DNA of 64,000 bases from Polynucleobacter sp. MWH-UH24A (GCF_018687475.1 NZ_CP061292.1:1178001-1242000), one strand, 5' to 3'. Numbered from the stretch's first letter, positions 1 to 7,002 are shown. Numbers and translations: made by a program. Notes: generated by a model not told the origin, from the letters alone.

Positions 1-777
1 CGTACCTGCTGCAGCGGCGGCAAATGTCTCGTCATCTGGTTGAACGAACTGACCAGAAGCATTGCGCAATTGAATGTGAGTCATGTTGTTCTTCTTAGCA
101 TAGGCATACTCAACATAGCCAATCGAGTTCTTCACACGTGATACGTTCGCAGCAACACCTTCGTTACCCTTACCACCAACCGATGAAGCAGCAGGCCACT
201 TCACAGCAGCGCCAGCACCAACGGCGGATTTCCAATCTGCACTCACTTTAGCCAAGTAGTCAGTAAAAATTGCAGTTGTACCAGATCCGTCTGCACGGTG
301 AACCACGGTAATCTCACCTGCAGGAATCTTCACACCAGGATTCAAATCAGCAATCCGCTTGTCATTGAAGTTGGTGATTTTTCCTTGGAAAATATCAGCC
401 AAGGTTTGGCCATCTAAACGAATTTGACCAGGCTTGATACCGTCTAAGTTAATGATCGGTACAACACCACCGATAATTGCGGGGAACTGAACCAATCCAT
501 CGGCCTGTAGATCCTCAAACTTCACTGGGTTATCAGTTGCACCAAAGTCTACAGTCTTGGCTTTAATTTGTTTGATACCGCCTGAGGAACCAATTGATTG
601 GTAGTTCAAACCAGTGCCAGTACGAGCTTTATAAGCTTCAGCCCACTTGGCATAAATTGGGAAAGGGAATGTTGCGCCAGCACCAGTAATGTCCGCAGCA
701 AAAGCGGCTGGAGCAAAACTTGCCGTTGTTATGGAAAGAGCCGCTACTGCTAGGGCTTTTTTCAAAGTAATCGTCAT
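1..777 (-). CDS. pstS: Phosphate ABC transporter periplasmic binding protein PstS (partial, C-terminus off window)
   Basis: Binds inorganic phosphate in the periplasm and delivers it to the PstCAB importer. The 259 visible codons start at ATG 777 with an AAAGGAAG ribosome site just upstream. They encode a Sec signal peptide (about residues 1-27, ending AAFA) followed by GAGATFPFPIYAKW, the SSGG phosphate-binding loop and RADGSGTT, all typical of PstS. About a quarter of the protein, and probably pstC/A/B, lie beyond the left edge. A Pho box sits 55 bp upstream, so induction by PhoB under phosphate limitation is expected. The product identity is clear; the operon beyond the edge is inferred. 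Confidence 0.95.
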   Translation of the reverse strand, partial: MTITLKKALAVAALSITTASFAPAAFAADITGAGATFPFPIYAKWAEAYKARTGTGLNYQSIGSSGGIKQIKAKTVDFGATDNPVKFEDLQADGLVQFPAIIGGVVPIINLDGIKPGQIRLDGQTLADIFQGKITNFNDKRIADLNPGVKIPAGEITVVHRADGSGTTAIFTDYLAKVSADWKSAVGAGAAVKWPAASSVGGKGNEGVAANVSRVKNSIGYVEYAYAKKNNMTHIQLRNASGQFVQPDDETFAAAAAGT

Positions 778-831
778 TGATCTTCCTTTAAATGATTTCG
801 CACATTGCGATAATCAAACAATAGAGATTAA

Positions 832-853
832 ATATGACGATTTAATGACAATT
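832..853 (-). promoter_or_regulatory. Pho box upstream of pstS
   Basis: On the minus strand two GTCAT cores sit exactly 11 bp apart in an AT-rich 22-bp block, the layout of a PhoB-binding direct repeat (CTGTCAT-like half-sites). It lies 55 bp before the pstS start, leaving room for a -10 element. Binding by PhoB is inferred from the family consensus. Confidence 0.75.
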
Positions 854-870
854 TAAAGTGTAGGGAATCT

Positions 871-901
871 AAAAATTCCTTACAAATCAATTATTAAGGA
901 A
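871..901 (-). terminator. Probable intrinsic terminator of the phasin-like gene
   Basis: On the minus strand a 7-bp stem (TTCCTTA/TAAGGAA, 12-nt loop) is followed by TTTTT. It lies about 58 bp past the stop of the gene ending at 959 and just before the pstS Pho box. The stem is AU-rich, so strength is uncertain. Confidence 0.4.
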
Positions 902-958
902 ACGTTCTCTACCGCTTGATCGTAGCGATTACCTGGAAAAAGCCCCAAAAATCTCAGG

Positions 959-1639
959 TTAATTGCTGATGGGATTGCCTGCCGCTGGTGTAGTGACTGG
1001 GGCAGCTGGAACGGCCGCAACCTTCTCAACAGGGGCTTTCTTGGCGGGAGCCTTTTTCTTGGCTGCTGGGGATTTTCTTGGAACTAATTTCTTAGTAGGC
1101 GCCCTTTTCTTGCTAGCCACCTTGGATTGAATGGTTTTGCTAGCCTTCTTTGCCGCACTTTCGATGTTCTTTTCAGCAAGTTCGACCGCATCGGCAACAG
1201 CTTTACGTCCTTCCTTGAATACTTTGGCACCGGCGTCTGACACCTCACGAACGACCTTGGCCAACTTCTCGCCACCCATCGGGATCTTCTTATCGGCCTC
1301 TTTAATCCAGTCACTAATCGCATCACGCGCACGATCAAAGTGCTTCTCGGCACCATCGGCTGCCTCATTACCAATGTCCTTGAGGATTGCTTTTACCTTC
1401 CTCTGATAAACACTCATTCGCTTAGCTGCATCGTCAGCCGCTTTTTTCTGCATGGCCTGTAACTTCGTCACATCCTTTTGCGCTGCCGTTTTGGCTGCCT
1501 CCATGGCCTGTTGCATGTTGTAGCGCAACTCCGCAGCATGATGCTCACTTAACTGCTTCGCAGCATCGAGTAACTTATGAGAAAGGGTAAAGAGTTCTTT
1601 CGCTTTGGCTTTCTTTGCAGCTTCAGACGGCTTTTTCAT
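959..1639 (-). CDS. Phasin-like protein with Lys/Ala-rich histone-like tail
   Basis: 226 residues. Residues about 1-165 are charged and helical, with Ala/Lys/Glu-rich amphipathic stretches like phasins, the proteins coating polyhydroxyalkanoate granules. Residues about 168-210 are a basic Lys-Ala-Pro tail (PAAKKKAPAKKAP) like the C-termini of PhaF/AlgP and bacterial histone H1-like proteins. A PhaF-type role, linking granules to the nucleoid, is inferred; a general nucleoid-associated protein is the alternative. GAGGTATGGA precedes the ATG. It stands alone between pstS and a candidate Pho-controlled RNA, which fits the known link between PHA storage and phosphate limitation, but no clear Pho box faces it. 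Confidence 0.6.
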   Translation of the reverse strand: MKKPSEAAKKAKAKELFTLSHKLLDAAKQLSEHHAAELRYNMQQAMEAAKTAAQKDVTKLQAMQKKAADDAAKRMSVYQRKVKAILKDIGNEAADGAEKHFDRARDAISDWIKEADKKIPMGGEKLAKVVREVSDAGAKVFKEGRKAVADAVELAEKNIESAAKKASKTIQSKVASKKRAPTKKLVPRKSPAAKKKAPAKKAPVEKVAAVPAAPVTTPAAGNPISN

Positions 1640-1719
1640 TCCATACCTCGAGACGATTTAAGGAAAATCAGTCTAGCAAAGCAATATGACAATAAATTGC
1701 TGCGATGCACAATGATTAG

Positions 1720-1752
1720 ATTGTCATGAATACGACACTAAATAGTCACACA
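1720..1752 (+). promoter_or_regulatory. Three phased Pho half-sites in front of sRNA candidate 1
   Basis: GTCAT (1723), GACAC (1734) and GTCAC (1745) follow each other at exactly 11-bp steps, the spacing of PhoB half-sites. No coding gene starts just downstream on this strand; instead an orphan terminator follows at 1792. It is weaker than the 6860 array because the middle core is GACAC. Confidence 0.5.
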
Positions 1753-1771
1753 CTCAGTGGAAAATGTAAAA

Positions 1772-1818
1772 AACTCCCTAAAGTTGTCGTTACCGCCCCG
1801 TATTGGCGGTCTTTTTTT
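1772..1818 (+). ncRNA. Candidate small RNA 1 (Pho-controlled, terminator-ended)
   Basis: This gene-less unit lies between phased Pho half-sites and an intrinsic terminator. The probable 5' end is set by the usual 10-nt gap from the last half-site to the -10 element and may be wrong by several bases. It contains CTCCCT (1774-1779), GTTGT (1783-1787), then the terminator stem ACCGCC/GGCGGT and a U tract. The same blocks recur in the same order at 6911-6957. CTCCCU is complementary to Shine-Dalgarno sequences, which suggests a regulatory RNA that blocks translation. At about 47 nt it is short; an attenuated leader is the alternative. Confidence 0.42.
1792..1818 (+). terminator. Orphan intrinsic terminator
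   Basis: The 6-bp GC-rich stem ACCGCC/GGCGGT with a 7-nt loop is followed by CTTTTTTT. It points along the plus strand although no plus-strand gene ends here; the nearest upstream genes all read the other way. Confidence 0.8.
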
Positions 1819-2020
1819 AAGAGGCGAGGTTTTGATCAACTTGACTGCACAGCACATCCCCATAACTACACAAGATGCAGCAATCATTTTTACTAACGCC
1901 ATAGGGGCGATGGCAGTGCATACATTGATGGAATTGCTTACTATCACTGGCATCAACCGAAATGATTTCAGTTGCCTGGCAGTGGGGGCATGTTAGTGTT
2001 GCTTGCGTAAGTTGATTCAT
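1817..2020 (-). CDS. Small Cys-rich GDCCVxC-type protein
   Basis: 67 residues. An N-terminal CPHCQA pair and CMHC form a likely zinc or metal knuckle. They are followed by NDCCILCSYGDVLC, close to the GDCCVFCSYGSVPCPP signature of the small GDCCVxC-domain family often annotated near metal-transport genes. The start Gly of that motif is Asn here and the usual CPP ending is CSQ, so this copy is divergent. Function is unknown. It runs convergently into the orphan terminator at 1792-1818, overlapping its last bases, and diverges from the phosphoesterase-like gene starting at 2060. Confidence 0.6.
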   Translation of the reverse strand: MNQLTQATLTCPHCQATEIISVDASDSKQFHQCMHCHRPYGVSKNDCCILCSYGDVLCSQVDQNLAS

Positions 2021-2059
2021 TATTACCCTGCGATTTTCCTGAAGAATTATTTCAATCTG

Positions 2060-3010
2060 ATGAAATCAATAAAAAATAATCTGCGTTACATTCTGACCGC
2101 CCTTCTCTTAAGCGTTGGCTGCCTAGCTCTAGCACCAGTCAACGCCAACCCAATTCGATTTGTGACGCTTGGTGATATGCCCTATCGTTCAGCCGATGAA
2201 GCTCTATTTGCAAATCTCATTACCGAAATTAATCGAACCAATCCCGCGTTCACGATCTTTGTCGGCGATACCAAAAGTGGTGGTTCGCCATGCACCAATA
2301 CCTATCTTGAATCCATCTGGAAATCCTTCAATCGGTTTGAGAGCCCATTAATTTATACGCCTGGTGATAACGAATGGACCGATTGCCATCGGCCATCGGC
2401 CGGGTCATTTGATCCAGAGGAGCGCTTGCGATTTATTCGCCAGTTGTATTTTCAAAATAGCGACAGCTTGGGTAAAAAACCGCTGCGCCTGATTCGGCAA
2501 GCCGATATTGATCCAGAACACAAAATCTTTGTTGAGAATGCTTACTGGATTAGTGGCACCACTCTCTTTGCCACAGTGCACGTGGTTGGCTCGAACAATA
2601 ATTTTGAGAATGCAAATGAATATGCCATGCGCAATCGCGCCAATCTCGCTTGGCTTGATTATGTTGTTAAAGTTGCACAAGACAGAGCGCTCGATCATCT
2701 AGTAATTGCGATGCAAGCGGATTTATTTTATTCACCTGAGCAAGCAAGCTCACCAAAAAGTGGTTTACGTGAAACGATTGCGCGCCTTAATCAACTTTTA
2801 TCGCAATGGAATAAACCCGCATTGGTAATCCATGGCGATAGCCATCAACTCATCATTGATCAGCCCTTCAAGCACCCGGGTACGAAAAGCGCTATTGAGC
2901 GTGCCTATCGAATACAAGTGATGGGTGATCATCAAGTTGAAGCACTTGAAATCACCATCGATTCAGAAAAGCGCAGCCCCTTTAGTTTTCGTCCATTGGT
3001 GATTCGTTAG
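2060..3010 (+). CDS. Secreted metallophosphoesterase-like protein
   Basis: 316 residues from ATG 2060, chosen because it opens directly into a signal peptide (residues about 1-29, ending VNA). A start further upstream would overlap the divergent small gene. The body follows the calcineurin-like order of motifs in degenerate form: LGDMPY (for D-x-H), VGDTKSG (for GDxxD), PGDNEW (for GNHD/E) and a late HGDSH (for GHxH). A periplasmic phosphatase or nucleotidase role is possible, but several canonical metal ligands are replaced, so the substrate and even the activity are open. It ends 3 bp from the convergent phoX stop. Confidence 0.6.
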   Translation: MKSIKNNLRYILTALLLSVGCLALAPVNANPIRFVTLGDMPYRSADEALFANLITEINRTNPAFTIFVGDTKSGGSPCTNTYLESIWKSFNRFESPLIYTPGDNEWTDCHRPSAGSFDPEERLRFIRQLYFQNSDSLGKKPLRLIRQADIDPEHKIFVENAYWISGTTLFATVHVVGSNNNFENANEYAMRNRANLAWLDYVVKVAQDRALDHLVIAMQADLFYSPEQASSPKSGLRETIARLNQLLSQWNKPALVIHGDSHQLIIDQPFKHPGTKSAIERAYRIQVMGDHQVEALEITIDSEKRSPFSFRPLVIR

Positions 3011-3013
3011 CGA

Positions 3014-4912
3014 CTATGCTCCGACGGGCTTGCCGTCCTCGCGCCAAATCACAATCGTTGCGGAACGTGGTCGTGAGAACAGTTTACGATCCGGCCAATC
3101 GCTAACTGCTTTTGGCTTATCGGGATTACTGCGCTCACTTGGACTCTCCCCTGGATGTTGAATATTGACAAACATCGTTTTGTAATCGGGTGTTAGATCA
3201 ACGCCAGTCACCTCAGAGCCATTTGGACCAATCAGAAAACGCCTAAACTCACGCGTTACCGGGTCTGCAGCAAACATCATATTGTTGGTAATCCGTGCAT
3301 AGGCACCCTTCCCAAGAGCTCCAGAAGAGATATCGGTCTGAGTCCATAAGATGCCGCGTTGATCAAACCACAAACCATCGGGTGAGCCAAACACATCCCC
3401 CCGAATATTGCCTTTTAGGTTAGGGTCGGTGTTATCAGGATCACCTGCTAAGACAAAGATCTCCCAATCGAATCGATCATTTGCTGCGTCCTGTTGGCGT
3501 GGCCGCCAGCGAATAATATGCCCCATCTGATTGTTCTCCCGCGGACTAGCAGCATTGATGGGAAACTCTTTACCACGCTGATTGTTGTTGGTCAGTGCTA
3601 CATAAACATCCTTCGAAGTTGGGTGTACTGCTACCCACTCCGGGCGATCTAAAGGAGTTGCCTTCACCTGATCAGCCGCCAAGCGTGTTTCAACCAAGAT
3701 GTATGCTTGATCGGCAAAACCGTTCTCTGGAGTTAAACCATTTTGTCCAAATACCAAGGGAATCCATCGACCTTCCCCATTATCAGAAAACTGTGCAACC
3801 GATAAGGTGCCCTCATCAAGAAGTGTACGATTGAGTTCGGGTTGATTGGGTTGATACTTATTCTTGCTGACATAGCGATACACATACTCACCGCGCTGAT
3901 CATCGCCCATATACACCACCACCCGTCCATCCTTCGCCAAGGTCACTTCAGCACCCTCGTGCTTGAAGCGCCCTAATGCGGTGCGCTTAATCGGTGCCTG
4001 ATCGGGATTGCGCGGATCAATTTCAACAACCCAACCAAAGCGATTGGGTTCATTGGGATTGAGATCCACATTAAAACGATCATCAAATTCTTCCCAGCGG
4101 TAACCAAAGCCTTTGGCATTAATACCAATACGCTGCTCTTCCTTGGATACCTTCCCCTTCTTCACAAAGTATCCGTTAATGTTCTCTTCGCAGGTCAGGT
4201 AAGTACCCCATGGCGTTACACCATTTGCGCAATTGTTAATCGTGCCTAAAGCCAAACGACCTTTGGGATCGGATGCGGTTTGCAGATACTTGCTGCCAGC
4301 GGCAGGGCCTGAAATAGCGCACGGAGTATAGCCAGTAATGCGACGAGTATAGGGTCCTGATACCACTTGCCAGCTTCCCTTCTCATCCTTTTGAATATGC
4401 GCAACAGTAACGCCGTGTGCTGCTTGGCTCTTTCTGACCTTCTCCAAGGACCAATTCTTCATGCCATCTGGATGCAAGAGTCCATCATCGGTGTATTCGT
4501 GGTTCACAACCCATAAGCCTTTACTGGATGAACCTTGATCGGGAAAGAATGCGCAACCATCATGGTGCATACCAAATTGTTTGGCTTGCTGCTCAGGTGT
4601 ATTAATTACATCGTAGGAAATCACCGGAAACTTACCGTTAATCGGATCTCCCCAGGCTGCCAATACCGCCCAGCGGTATCCTTTGGGAACCACAATACCA
4701 TCCGTTGCCATGCTAAGTGGGACGGATTCAAAGGTAAAGGGTTTGGCTGCGCCCCAAACGGATTTTGCAGTTTGTGCAAATCCAAGATTAGAACCAAAGA
4801 GCGCAACAACTGCAGCACTTGATTTCAGAAATAAGCGGCGCTGCGATTGCTCCGTAATAGCTTGGGCAGGATCAAATCGCTGATTAACAATCGGGTTATC
4901 GAATTCATTCAT
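3014..4912 (-). CDS. phoX: PhoX-family alkaline phosphatase (DUF839)
   Basis: 632 residues. The N-terminus carries a twin-arginine export signal (QRRLFLKSSAAVVALFG, about residues 24-40), as expected for PhoX, which is folded with its iron/calcium cofactor before export. The body matches the DUF839 beta-propeller phosphatase family: VVNHEYTDDG, CANGVTPWGTYLTCEEN, RFKHEGAEV and the C-terminal NIQHPGE. The role is release of phosphate from organic phosphoesters in the periplasm. A Pho box lies about 44 bp upstream, so it should be induced under phosphate starvation together with pstS and ppk2. Family assignment is strong; substrate range is inferred. Confidence 0.9.
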   Translation of the reverse strand: MNEFDNPIVNQRFDPAQAITEQSQRRLFLKSSAAVVALFGSNLGFAQTAKSVWGAAKPFTFESVPLSMATDGIVVPKGYRWAVLAAWGDPINGKFPVISYDVINTPEQQAKQFGMHHDGCAFFPDQGSSSKGLWVVNHEYTDDGLLHPDGMKNWSLEKVRKSQAAHGVTVAHIQKDEKGSWQVVSGPYTRRITGYTPCAISGPAAGSKYLQTASDPKGRLALGTINNCANGVTPWGTYLTCEENINGYFVKKGKVSKEEQRIGINAKGFGYRWEEFDDRFNVDLNPNEPNRFGWVVEIDPRNPDQAPIKRTALGRFKHEGAEVTLAKDGRVVVYMGDDQRGEYVYRYVSKNKYQPNQPELNRTLLDEGTLSVAQFSDNGEGRWIPLVFGQNGLTPENGFADQAYILVETRLAADQVKATPLDRPEWVAVHPTSKDVYVALTNNNQRGKEFPINAASPRENNQMGHIIRWRPRQQDAANDRFDWEIFVLAGDPDNTDPNLKGNIRGDVFGSPDGLWFDQRGILWTQTDISSGALGKGAYARITNNMMFAADPVTREFRRFLIGPNGSEVTGVDLTPDYKTMFVNIQHPGESPSERSNPDKPKAVSDWPDRKLFSRPRSATIVIWREDGKPVGA

Positions 4913-4955
4913 GGGTTACCTAACAGGCTATTGAAAGAAAATATCTTCTAATAGC

Positions 4956-4977
4956 TTAATGACAGTTTAATGAATAC
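4956..4977 (-). promoter_or_regulatory. Pho box upstream of phoX
   Basis: On the minus strand TTCAT and GTCAT cores are spaced exactly 11 bp apart (TTCATTAAACTGTCATTAA). TATTAG a few bases downstream could be the -10 element. It lies 44 bp before the phoX start. Confidence 0.7.
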
Positions 4978-5022
4978 CATTGCAGTCACTGAAATACCAA
5001 TGTTCTCATTTAAGATGGAGTA

Positions 5023-5673
5023 ATGGGTACTTGGCTTAATCCAGTTGATATCTACTGCGAGCGCTTGGATGCTAGCTTTTGGTCTGAGCCCATCAATGCA
5101 ATCACCAATCTAGCGTTCATCATCGCCGGATGGTTGATTTGGCGTATACGATCACCTCGATCTGGCTTGATGGCTATTTTGCTCATTCTAATTGGCCTTG
5201 GCAGCTTTAGTTTTCATACCTTTGCTAATCGACTAACGGGTCTCTTAGATGTTCTTGCGATCGCACTTTACTTGGTTAGCTTTGCCTACCTAATTCCAAA
5301 ACAATGGTCATGGGGCTCGCACTGGACTCAAATCGGATCTGTGATTACGCTCTTTATTCTGATTGTGCTTTGTCAATTGGCAATTAATTACATGAAACCT
5401 GCATTACCTTGGATGCCCTCAGGTATGTATGTTGGAGCCTGGTCAGCATTACTTCTCTATGCGGTGCTAACCCAGAACTCCAATCCTATCGCTGCCCGCT
5501 ACTTATGGTTCGCAGTGCTTGTGTTTCCTTTCTCGCTCCTCAGTCGCCAACTGGATATGCCCTTATGCGAATCAGGCTTTAGTACCCACTGGTTATGGCA
5601 TGTACTGAATGGAGTAACTCTCTATTTGACGAGTTATGGTCTTTGTCAGAGAACCGACCAAACTAGGAACTAA
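5023..5673 (+). CDS. Ceramidase-like membrane hydrolase (CREST superfamily)
   Basis: 216 residues with about seven hydrophobic segments. It carries the scattered CREST/alkaline-ceramidase signature: WSEPINAITNLAF near the N-terminus, SFSFHTFANR (Ser/His, about residues 65-75), LLDVLAI (Asp) and a C-terminal THWLWHVLNG with two His. These residues coordinate zinc in the family, which cleaves amide or related lipid bonds. The bacterial substrate is not known. It diverges from phoX, so a role in lipid turnover during phosphate stress is a guess from position only; I see no clear Pho box facing it. GGAG sits close to the ATG. Confidence 0.7.
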   Translation: MGTWLNPVDIYCERLDASFWSEPINAITNLAFIIAGWLIWRIRSPRSGLMAILLILIGLGSFSFHTFANRLTGLLDVLAIALYLVSFAYLIPKQWSWGSHWTQIGSVITLFILIVLCQLAINYMKPALPWMPSGMYVGAWSALLLYAVLTQNSNPIAARYLWFAVLVFPFSLLSRQLDMPLCESGFSTHWLWHVLNGVTLYLTSYGLCQRTDQTRN

Positions 5674-5687
5674 ATCAACCTCTGCAA

Positions 5688-5870
5688 TTAATTTGGAATC
5701 TTGCCAGCCGCAAATGAGGCAGGATCATCCTTCTCATAAAGGCACCAGTACTGGATCTCATTAAACAAGAACTCCCGTTCTTTGTAGGTTACTTCACGAA
5801 AATCCTCTAGTGAAATTCCCTCACCCGCTCGCAATTGTGTCATTAAAGCAATCATTTGATCCCGCATCAC
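5688..5870 (-). CDS. Small conserved-looking hypothetical protein downstream of ppk2
   Basis: 60 residues, acidic, no recognised domain. It starts GTG-ATG with AGAGGGG a few bases upstream and follows ppk2 by 20 bp on the same strand, so it is probably its operon partner. Residues about 20-45 (FREVTYKEREFLFNEIQYW) are a likely amphipathic helix. There is no signal peptide. Function is unknown; co-transcription with ppk2 hints at polyphosphate metabolism, by position alone. Confidence 0.55.
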   Translation of the reverse strand: MMRDQMIALMTQLRAGEGISLEDFREVTYKEREFLFNEIQYWCLYEKDDPASFAAGKIPN

Positions 5871-5890
5871 AAGCCCCTCTTGAATTGAAA

Positions 5891-6796
5891 TTAGTAAATA
5901 TCTGGCACGTACATTTCTTTTGGTACTGGCCCGCGGATGTAGTCCGGGTTATGGACTCGCTCAGGCAAGACGATATGAGGATGGTCAATCTCCTGATGTG
6001 GAATTTGAGATAGCAGGTGATGAATGCAATTGAGACGGGCACGTTTTTTATCATTCGCGGCCACCACCCACCAAGGCGCTTCGGGTCGATGAGTAGCCTC
6101 TAGCATTGCTTCTTTCGCTTTGGTGTAATCCTCCCAGCGTCGTCTTGACTCTAGATCCATAGGACTCAACTTCCACTGCTTTAAGGGATCGTGGATACGT
6201 TGAGTAAAACGGTTGTATTGCTCCTCATCAGAAATCGAGAACCAATACTTGATCAAGATAATTCCGGAGCCGATGATCATTTTTTCAAACTCAGGTACGG
6301 TCTCAAGAAACTCCCGATACTCTTTATCGGTACAAAAGCCCATCACCTTTTCAACGCCAGCGCGGTTATACCAACTACGATCAAACAACACAATTTCACC
6401 CGCTGCCGGCAAGTGTGCGATGTAGCGCTGAAAGTACCACTGAGTCTTCTCTCGCTCCGATGGTGCCGATAGGGCAACCACTCGGCAAACGCGTGGATTT
6501 AGACGTTGAGTAATTCGTTTAATGGCTCCGCCCTTACCTGCTGAATCACGGCCTTCAAACAGGACAACGACTTTGAGCTTTTGATGAACCACCCAGTCTT
6601 GTAATCTGATGAGCTCTTTTTGAAGACGAAAGAGTTCCCGAAAATAGAATTGGCGATTAATTGAAATGAGGCCATCGCCATCGTCACCCAGTCTCTGGTC
6701 GTCGAGCTCAAGCTCAAGCTCCTCATCCAAATCATCAAGAATTTCATCTTGGGCTTTTTTGTACCACTCGGAGAGTTCTTCCTGGTTTAATTTCAC
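5891..6796 (-). CDS. ppk2: Polyphosphate kinase 2
   Basis: Transfers phosphate between polyphosphate and nucleotides, in the cytoplasm. Walker A FEGRDSAGKGG (about residues 80-90), Walker B IVLFDRSWYNR (about 135-145) and the lid SPMDLESRRRWEDY are diagnostic of PPK2. The acidic N-terminal stretch DDLDEELELELDD is typical of long single-domain members. I chose GTG 6796 as start because AGGAG lies 7 nt before it. An ATG at 6817 has only AAGG one base away and is unlikely. That gives 301 residues. A Pho box lies 36 bp upstream. The direction of the reaction (nucleotide synthesis or polyP synthesis) cannot be decided from sequence. Confidence 0.93.
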   Translation of the reverse strand: MKLNQEELSEWYKKAQDEILDDLDEELELELDDQRLGDDGDGLISINRQFYFRELFRLQKELIRLQDWVVHQKLKVVVLFEGRDSAGKGGAIKRITQRLNPRVCRVVALSAPSEREKTQWYFQRYIAHLPAAGEIVLFDRSWYNRAGVEKVMGFCTDKEYREFLETVPEFEKMIIGSGIILIKYWFSISDEEQYNRFTQRIHDPLKQWKLSPMDLESRRRWEDYTKAKEAMLEATHRPEAPWWVVAANDKKRARLNCIHHLLSQIPHQEIDHPHIVLPERVHNPDYIRGPVPKEMYVPDIY

Positions 6797-6831
6797 GATT
6801 GGGCTCCTTTTGTGCATACCTTACAAAAGCC

Positions 6832-6853
6832 CCATGACTGAAATGTGACAACT
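6832..6853 (-). promoter_or_regulatory. Pho box upstream of ppk2
   Basis: On the minus strand GTCAC and GTCAT cores lie 11 bp apart (AGTTGTCACATTTCAGTCAT). It is 36 bp before the GTG start of ppk2 and back to back with the plus-strand Pho array at 6860-6892. Confidence 0.6.
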
Positions 6854-6859
6854 CCATCC

Positions 6860-6892
6860 CTGACATAAAACTGACATCATGGTGTCATGAAT
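6860..6892 (+). promoter_or_regulatory. Three phased Pho half-sites in front of sRNA candidate 2
   Basis: CTGACATAAAA, CTGACATCATG and GTGTCATGAAT follow without gaps as three 11-bp repeats (cores at 6862, 6873 and 6884). This is the strongest Pho-like array in the window. It faces a gene-less stretch that ends in an intrinsic terminator at 6933. Confidence 0.65.
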
Positions 6893-6910
6893 CAGGATCA
6901 TCATTTTAAT

Positions 6911-6957
6911 CTCCCTTCATGTTGTTTTTGATCCGCCCCTTGTGGGCGGTTTTTTTG
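6911..6957 (+). ncRNA. Candidate small RNA 2 (Pho-controlled, terminator-ended)
   Basis: A gene-less unit between a triple Pho array and an intrinsic terminator. It begins with CTCCCT (6911-6916), then ATGTTGTTTTTG (U-rich, an Hfq-like site before the terminator), then CCGCCC/GGGCGG and seven T. The order and spacing match candidate 1 at 1772-1818. The 5' end is estimated from the usual gap between a Pho box, a -10 element (CATTTT or TTTAAT nearby) and the start, and is uncertain by several bases. It could instead be an attenuated leader of the small gene at 7003. Confidence 0.5.
6933..6956 (+). terminator. Orphan intrinsic terminator
   Basis: The 6-bp stem CCGCCC/GGGCGG has a 5-nt loop and is followed by seven T. 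All genes immediately upstream read the other way, so it must end a non-coding transcript, or attenuate a leader running into 7003. Confidence 0.85.
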
Positions 6958-7002
6958 GGAGTCTGGATCAAGTTCGACCTAAGATCGATACGGAGACACG
7001 CC

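Noticed and set aside
1084..1406. Open frames on both strands inside the phasin-like gene
   Set aside because: They are frame shadows of a Lys/Ala-rich coding sequence, with biased composition and no ribosome sites.
1757..1996. 79-codon plus-strand frame crossing the orphan terminator
   Set aside because: Runs through an intrinsic terminator and opposite the Cys-rich gene, which has a recognisable signature.
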